A stretch of DNA of 64,000 nucleotides from Azospirillum griseum (GTDB lineage: Bacteria > Pseudomonadota > Alphaproteobacteria > Azospirillales > Azospirillaceae): contig NZ_RXMA01000024.1 in assembly GCF_003966125.1 (NCBI RefSeq), forward strand, positions 21,270 to 85,269, given 5' to 3'. Of this stretch, positions 60,852-64,000 are shown piece by piece. Position numbers and translations under genes: made by a program. The notes under the pieces are model-generated. The model was not told the DNA's origin, made no database searches, and saw only the letters and a program-made list of their open reading frames with translations. Numbering within the stretch: position 1 is the first letter of the stretch; every line of letters begins with the position of its first letter.

Positions 60852-61390
60852 GACGGGTCTCCCGCCCGTGTCAGGGCGTCGGTCAGGTGATGGCTTTCCT
60901 CGAGCGTGGCGAGGAGGCGCGTGTCGGTCACACGGTCCAGATACAGATGGCCGTCGAGATGATCGCATTCGTGCTGGACGACTCGGGCGTGGAAGCCCTC
61001 GGCGATCCGGCTGATCGGCGCGCCGTCCAACCCGACTCCGCTCACACGGATGCGGGTGACGCGCGGGACCAGCCCGCGCAGGGCCGGGACCGACAGGCAG
61101 CCTTCCAGCCCGGATTCGGTCTCGTCGGTCAGCGCCTCGATCACCGGGTTGATCAGCACGGTGGGCGGAATCTCCACCCCGCCCGACCGGGCGGCGGGCA
61201 CCCGGTACACGATCATCCGCAGGGATTCGCCCACCTGGGGGGCCGCCAGACCGACGCCGGGCGCGTCCAACATGGTGTCGATCATGTCGGCGGCGAGCCG
61301 CGCGATCTCCGGCGCGGTCGGGTCGGCAACCGGGCTGGCGATCGCGCGCAGCACCGGGTTGCCGATCTGGGAAATCGTCAACAAGGCCAT
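60848..61390 (-). CDS. def: peptide deformylase
   Basis: This enzyme removes the N-formyl group from nascent proteins. The 180-residue protein has all three motifs: GVGLAAPQVG (45-54), EGCLSVP with Cys98, and QHECDHLDG with His140, Glu141 and His144. The enzyme is full length. It is coupled to the COQ9 gene by a 4-nt overlap and is divergent from rpsU. The usual partner gene fmt is not adjacent. Confidence 0.95.
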   Translation of the reverse strand: MALLTISQIGNPVLRAIASPVADPTAPEIARLAADMIDTMLDAPGVGLAAPQVGESLRMIVYRVPAARSGGVEIPPTVLINPVIEALTDETESGLEGCLSVPALRGLVPRVTRIRVSGVGLDGAPISRIAEGFHARVVQHECDHLDGHLYLDRVTDTRLLATLEESHHLTDALTRAGDPS

Positions 61391-61587
61391 GGCCTATTAT
61401 CTGGGAGCGGAGGCCGTGGCGGCAACTGTTTCGCGGAGTCCCGCGATGAAAAGACCCACTTCTTGTTTCCGCCCGCAGAAACGGCATGAACAGAGGACAG
61501 ACAAGACCAATCAAGCCCCGTGTAGCGGCCTGAATCCGGCCGGTTGGCGTCTGGGCGGGAACCTAGTCAGATTGGCAAAGAGTCCTC

Positions 61588-61616
61588 TTCACAAGACCGC
61601 AACAGCGTGCTACACA
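61588..61616 (+). promoter_or_regulatory. putative promoter of rpsU
   Basis: TTCACA (61588-61593) and TACACA (61611-61616) are separated by 17 bp in the 311-bp def/rpsU gap. The -35 matches five of six consensus positions, the -10 four. Nothing else in 61391-61701 looks like a gene. Confidence 0.4.
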
Positions 61617-61701
61617 CTGCCTCACACAAGGGGTGCGCCCGCCGCGCATGCCTGTCTGTTGCTAGGTGCAACATGACTCACTTGGAAGGGTGACGGTTAA
61701 C

Positions 61702-61905
61702 GTGCAAGTTCTGGTCCGAGACAACAACGTCGATCAGGCCCTCCGCGCGCTCAAGAAGAAGATGCAGCGCGAGGGCATTTTCCGTGAAATGAAGCTGCGT
61801 CGCAACTACGAGAAGCCCTCGGAAAAGCGCGCCCGCGAGAAGGCCGAAGCGGTTCGCCGCACCCGGAAGCTTCTCCGCAAGCGTATGGAACGCGAGGGCT
61901 ATTGA
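61702..61905 (+). CDS. rpsU: 30S ribosomal protein bS21
   Basis: This is a 67-residue ribosomal protein near the 16S 3' end that helps initiation. The sequence VQVLVRDNNVDQALRALKKK, then MQREGIFREMKLRRNYEKPS and KRAREKAEAVRRTRKLL, is canonical. The start is GTG 61702 (family start (M)xVQVLVRDN) with GGAAGGG about 11 nt upstream. The frame is open to 61666 and an upstream GTG at 61690 is possible. A UUCG hairpin follows. Confidence 0.95.
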   Translation: MQVLVRDNNVDQALRALKKKMQREGIFREMKLRRNYEKPSEKRAREKAEAVRRTRKLLRKRMEREGY

Positions 61906-61933
61906 TCGTTCGGCGTTCTTCGGACGCCTGCGA

Positions 61934-61958
61934 TTGGGGCGTGCTTCGGCGCGCCCAA
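61934..61958 (+). terminator. UUCG-tetraloop hairpin downstream of rpsU
   Basis: cgtgc-ttcg-gcgcg extended by ggg/ccc and tt/aa with one bulged G. The tetraloop makes it very stable, but no T-run follows, so it is a weak or factor-dependent terminator or an mRNA end stabiliser. Confidence 0.5.
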
Positions 61959-62089
61959 GACCCCTTTGTGTCTTGCACCTGGACCGTCCCGTGAGGTATC
62001 GCGTGGGCGGTTTTGGTGTGTCCGGGGTTTGGTGAAAGCCTTCCCTCCCCCGCACCACGCATCCTCCCCCAGCCGCCGGAAGGGTCGTC

Positions 62090-62929
62090 ATGAGCGCTTC
62101 GAAGTCGATCACCCGCCTGTCCACGCCGGATTTGCGCGCGCGCAAGGGGGCGGAGCCGATTGTCTGCCTGACCGCCTACACCGCGCCGATGGCGCGCCTG
62201 CTCGACCAGCATGTCGATCTGCTGCTGGTCGGCGATTCGCTGGGCATGGTGGTCTATGGGCTGGACAGCACGCTTCCCGTGTCGCTCGACATGATGATCG
62301 CCCACGGGGCGGCGGTGGTGCGCGCGTCCGAACAGGCCTGCGTCGTCGTCGATCTGCCGTTCGGCTGCTATCAGGAAAGCCCGCAGGCGGCCTTTCGCGC
62401 CTCGGCCCGCGTGATGCAGGAAACCGGCGCGCAGGCGGTGAAGCTGGAAGGCGGCTTGGAGATGGCCGAAACGGTGGCCTTTCTGACCGCGCGCGGCATC
62501 CCGGTGATGGGCCATGTCGGCCTGACGCCGCAATCGGTCAACACGCTGGGTGGCTACAAGGCGTTGGGGCGGGATCCGGCGGTGGCCGAGCGCATCGTCG
62601 CCGACGCGCGCGCCATCGCCCAGGCCGGGGCCTTCTCGGTCGTGCTGGAAGCGGTGATGGAGCCGTTGGCCCGCCGCATCACCGAAGAAATCGCCATTCC
62701 CACCATCGGCATCGGTGGTTCGCCCGCCTGCGATGGGCAAGTGTTGGTGACGGACGACATGCTGGGCCTGTTTGGCCAGTTCCAGCCGAAATTCGTCAAA
62801 CGCTACGCCGAGATGGCCGACACCGTCACCCAGGCGGTGGCCAGCTACGCCGCCGAGGTGCGCACCCGCCGTTTCCCCGGCCCGGAGCATTGCTTCGGCA
62901 TCAAGAAGCCGACAACGACCGACGCCTGA
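62090..62929 (+). CDS. panB: 3-methyl-2-oxobutanoate hydroxymethyltransferase
   Basis: PanB makes ketopantoate from alpha-ketoisovalerate and methylenetetrahydrofolate, the first step of pantothenate synthesis. The 279-residue TIM barrel has ARKGAEPIVCLTAYTAPMAR, the Mg/ketoacid site VGDSLGMVVYGLDSTLPVSL, QAVKLEGG and MGHVGLTPQSVNTLGGYKA, then AIPTIGIGGSPACDGQVLV with the DMLG box. All catalytic regions are intact. panC is not in view. The ATG has GGAAGGG upstream. Confidence 0.95.
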   Translation: MSASKSITRLSTPDLRARKGAEPIVCLTAYTAPMARLLDQHVDLLLVGDSLGMVVYGLDSTLPVSLDMMIAHGAAVVRASEQACVVVDLPFGCYQESPQAAFRASARVMQETGAQAVKLEGGLEMAETVAFLTARGIPVMGHVGLTPQSVNTLGGYKALGRDPAVAERIVADARAIAQAGAFSVVLEAVMEPLARRITEEIAIPTIGIGGSPACDGQVLVTDDMLGLFGQFQPKFVKRYAEMADTVTQAVASYAAEVRTRRFPGPEHCFGIKKPTTTDA

Positions 62930-62968
62930 GGGCCAGCGCCCATCACCGGCACGGGCCGACCATCGGCG

Positions 62969-63100
62969 TCACACCTCCGTCAGCAGAAACAGCGACGTGG
63001 CGCACAGCCACAAGCCGAACAGCAGGACACAGCACATCACGCGGGTCCACAGGCCGATCTGCGCGTCAACGGGCGGGGTGTCTTCGAACTCGTCCATCAT
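62969..63100 (-). CDS. 43-residue single-pass membrane protein
   Basis: This is a small protein that starts MMDEFEDTPPVDAQIGLWTR and continues with the hydrophobic helix VMCCVLLFGLWLCATSLFLL. An acidic N-terminus followed by one helix suggests an N-in or N-out single-pass protein. GGAG lies 8 nt before the first ATG (a second ATG follows directly). The layout resembles other short aa3-type or respiratory-accessory peptides, but no family can be named. It is read from base sequence and codon structure only; translation is not proven. Confidence 0.5.
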   Translation of the reverse strand: MMDEFEDTPPVDAQIGLWTRVMCCVLLFGLWLCATSLFLLTEV

Positions 63101-63244
63101 CGGGCGGCTCCGCTTGAGGGGGACCACCCGGCGGAGCGGTTCCACCGGGTCTGTCCCTGGTCATTTCATGCCTCAAGCTCTACCGGCGCGGTGTTTCCCC
63201 TGTGTGTCTCCCGGCCGGGCTTTGTGTAACAGAACGTAACCGGG

Positions 63245-63532
63245 TCACAGCCCGTCCACGACGATCATCTTGAAATCGGCGGCGTCCTTGCGGGCCTCAC
63301 GCGCCTCCTTGTATTCCGGGCTGTCGTAAAACGCCTTGGCGGCGGCGTAATCGGGAAATTCCAGGATCACCACCCGGCCCGGCTGCCAACCACCTTCCAG
63401 AACCTCCGTCTGGCCGCCCCGGCTCAGAAACCGCCCGCCATTCTTGGCGATGGCGTTGGGCGTCAGCGACTTGTAACGCTCGTAAGCGACGCTGTCGGTG
63501 ATGCGGACGTCGGCGATCACATAGGCGGGCAT
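63245..63532 (-). CDS. DUF1330 family protein
   Basis: This is a 95-residue ferredoxin-like (dimeric alpha-beta barrel) protein of the DUF1330 family. Characteristic parts are MPAYVIADVRITDSVAYERY, GGRFLSRGGQTEVLEGGW and VVILEFPDYAAAKAFYDSPE followed by YKEAREAR. The ATG at 63532 opens the conserved sequence; the upstream frame to 63607 overlaps the pntB terminator. No function is established. Confidence 0.88.
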   Translation of the reverse strand: MPAYVIADVRITDSVAYERYKSLTPNAIAKNGGRFLSRGGQTEVLEGGWQPGRVVILEFPDYAAAKAFYDSPEYKEAREARKDAADFKMIVVDGL

Positions 63533-63566
63533 GGCAACGGCTCCCACAAGATTGTCCAAACATGAA

Positions 63567-63597
63567 AAAGGCGCGAGGAGCCTAGCCCCTCGCGCCC
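63567..63597 (-). terminator. intrinsic terminator of the pnt genes
   Basis: A nine-base stem (63571-63579 with 63589-63597) has a run of A on its left, giving a T-run on the minus strand after the hairpin. It lies just after the pntB stop. Confidence 0.8.
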
Positions 63598-63629
63598 GCA
63601 GCCGCAAACCCCGTTGTCGGAGGCGTCGG

Positions 63630-64000
63630 TCAGGCCTCCATGGCCTTGACGACCTCTTCGGTGACTTTCTTGGCGTCGCCGAAGAGCATCATGGTGTTGG
63701 GGCGGAAGAACAGCTCGTTTTCGACACCGGCGTAACCGGCGGCCATGCCGCGCTTGATGAAGAAGACGGTCTTGGCCTTTTCCACGTCCAAAATCGGCAT
63801 GCCGAAGATGGGCGAGGCCGGGTCGGTCTTGGCCGCCGGGTTGGTCACGTCGTTGGCGCCGATGACGAAGGCGACGTCCGCCGTGCCGAAGTCACGGTTG
63901 ATGTCCTCCAGCTCGAACACCTCGTCGTAGGGGACGTTGGCTTCGGCCAGCAGCACGTTCATGTGGCCGGGCATGCGGCCCGCCACCGGATGGATGGCGT
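63630..64000 (-). CDS. pntB: NAD(P) transhydrogenase beta subunit, C-terminal part (truncated by window edge)
   Basis: PntB, with PntA, moves hydride from NADH to NADP+ using the proton gradient. The visible 123 residues are the end of the NADP(H)-binding domain III: HPVAGRMPGHMNVLLAEANV, PYDEVFELEDINRDF, ADVAFVIGANDVTNPAAKTD and FGMPILDVEKAKTVFFIKRG, then MAAGYAGVENELFF. The frame runs off the right edge, so the membrane part is outside the window. The gene is followed by a clear terminator. Confidence 0.96.
   Translation of the reverse strand, partial: AIHPVAGRMPGHMNVLLAEANVPYDEVFELEDINRDFGTADVAFVIGANDVTNPAAKTDPASPIFGMPILDVEKAKTVFFIKRGMAAGYAGVENELFFRPNTMMLFGDAKKVTEEVVKAMEA

Overview
The window is about 67% GC and densely coded. 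It looks like the chromosome of a free-living alphaproteobacterium of the Rhodospirillales (Azospirillaceae/Rhodospirillaceae type). The pointers are a circularly permuted two-piece tmRNA gene beside the alphaproteobacterial sspB, the rpoZ-spoT-pdxJ-acpS-lepB-rnc-era cluster, COQ9, an IclR-linked peptide transporter with D-aminoacylase, and CCPNC-type Mrp. The genus cannot be fixed from sequence alone. I see no tRNA, rRNA, insertion sequence, prophage or CRISPR array.

Layout. 0-5.8 kb: end of a lytic transglycosylase, phoU, a pentapeptide-repeat protein, a TfoX C-terminal-domain protein, a MarR regulator, N-carbamoylputrescine amidase and a SprA-like protein. 6-15 kb: a surface-polysaccharide locus. 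On the plus strand are a very large SLBB-type export protein and a glycosyltransferase. On the minus strand are a polymerase/ligase-like membrane protein, a GT4 transferase, a Wzz-like protein whose natural frame carries an amber codon, and a GT2 transferase. An XRE regulator sits between the two groups. 15-24 kb: a zinc carboxypeptidase-like deacylase, an N-formylglutamate deformylase, hflK-hflC-degP (membrane protein quality control), mrp/apbC, a DUF2000 protein and a LysE exporter with an AraC regulator. 25-35 kb: an IclR regulator diverging from an eight-gene operon (SBP, two permeases, D-aminoacylase, RidA, D-threonine-aldolase-like enzyme, two ATPases), which reads as a system for uptake and breakdown of peptides or N-acyl amino acids containing D-residues. 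35-42 kb: the conserved housekeeping cluster era to rpoZ. 42-49 kb: a NYN-domain protein, pdxA-surA-lptG, a GNAT enzyme and guaA.

49-58 kb: DUF983, an AT-richer gene for a secreted RTX-like repeat protein with its own near-consensus promoter, an ABC transporter of the COG2984/4120/1101 type, a chemoreceptor, a TPR/O-GlcNAc-transferase-like protein and thyX. 58.8-64 kb: ssrA and sspB side by side (ribosome rescue and delivery of the tagged proteins to ClpXP), a TfoX N-terminal-domain protein, coq9, def, rpsU, panB, a 43-residue membrane protein, DUF1330 and the end of pntB.

Most genes are ordinary core genes. The items most worth a second look are the two-piece tmRNA with an unusual T-loop, the amber codon in the Wzz-like gene, three operator-like repeats spaced exactly 20 bp apart before the peptide operon, the acidic extension of Era, the RTX-like gene with its promoter palindrome, and two short tandem repeats (at 497-541 and 1467-1507).
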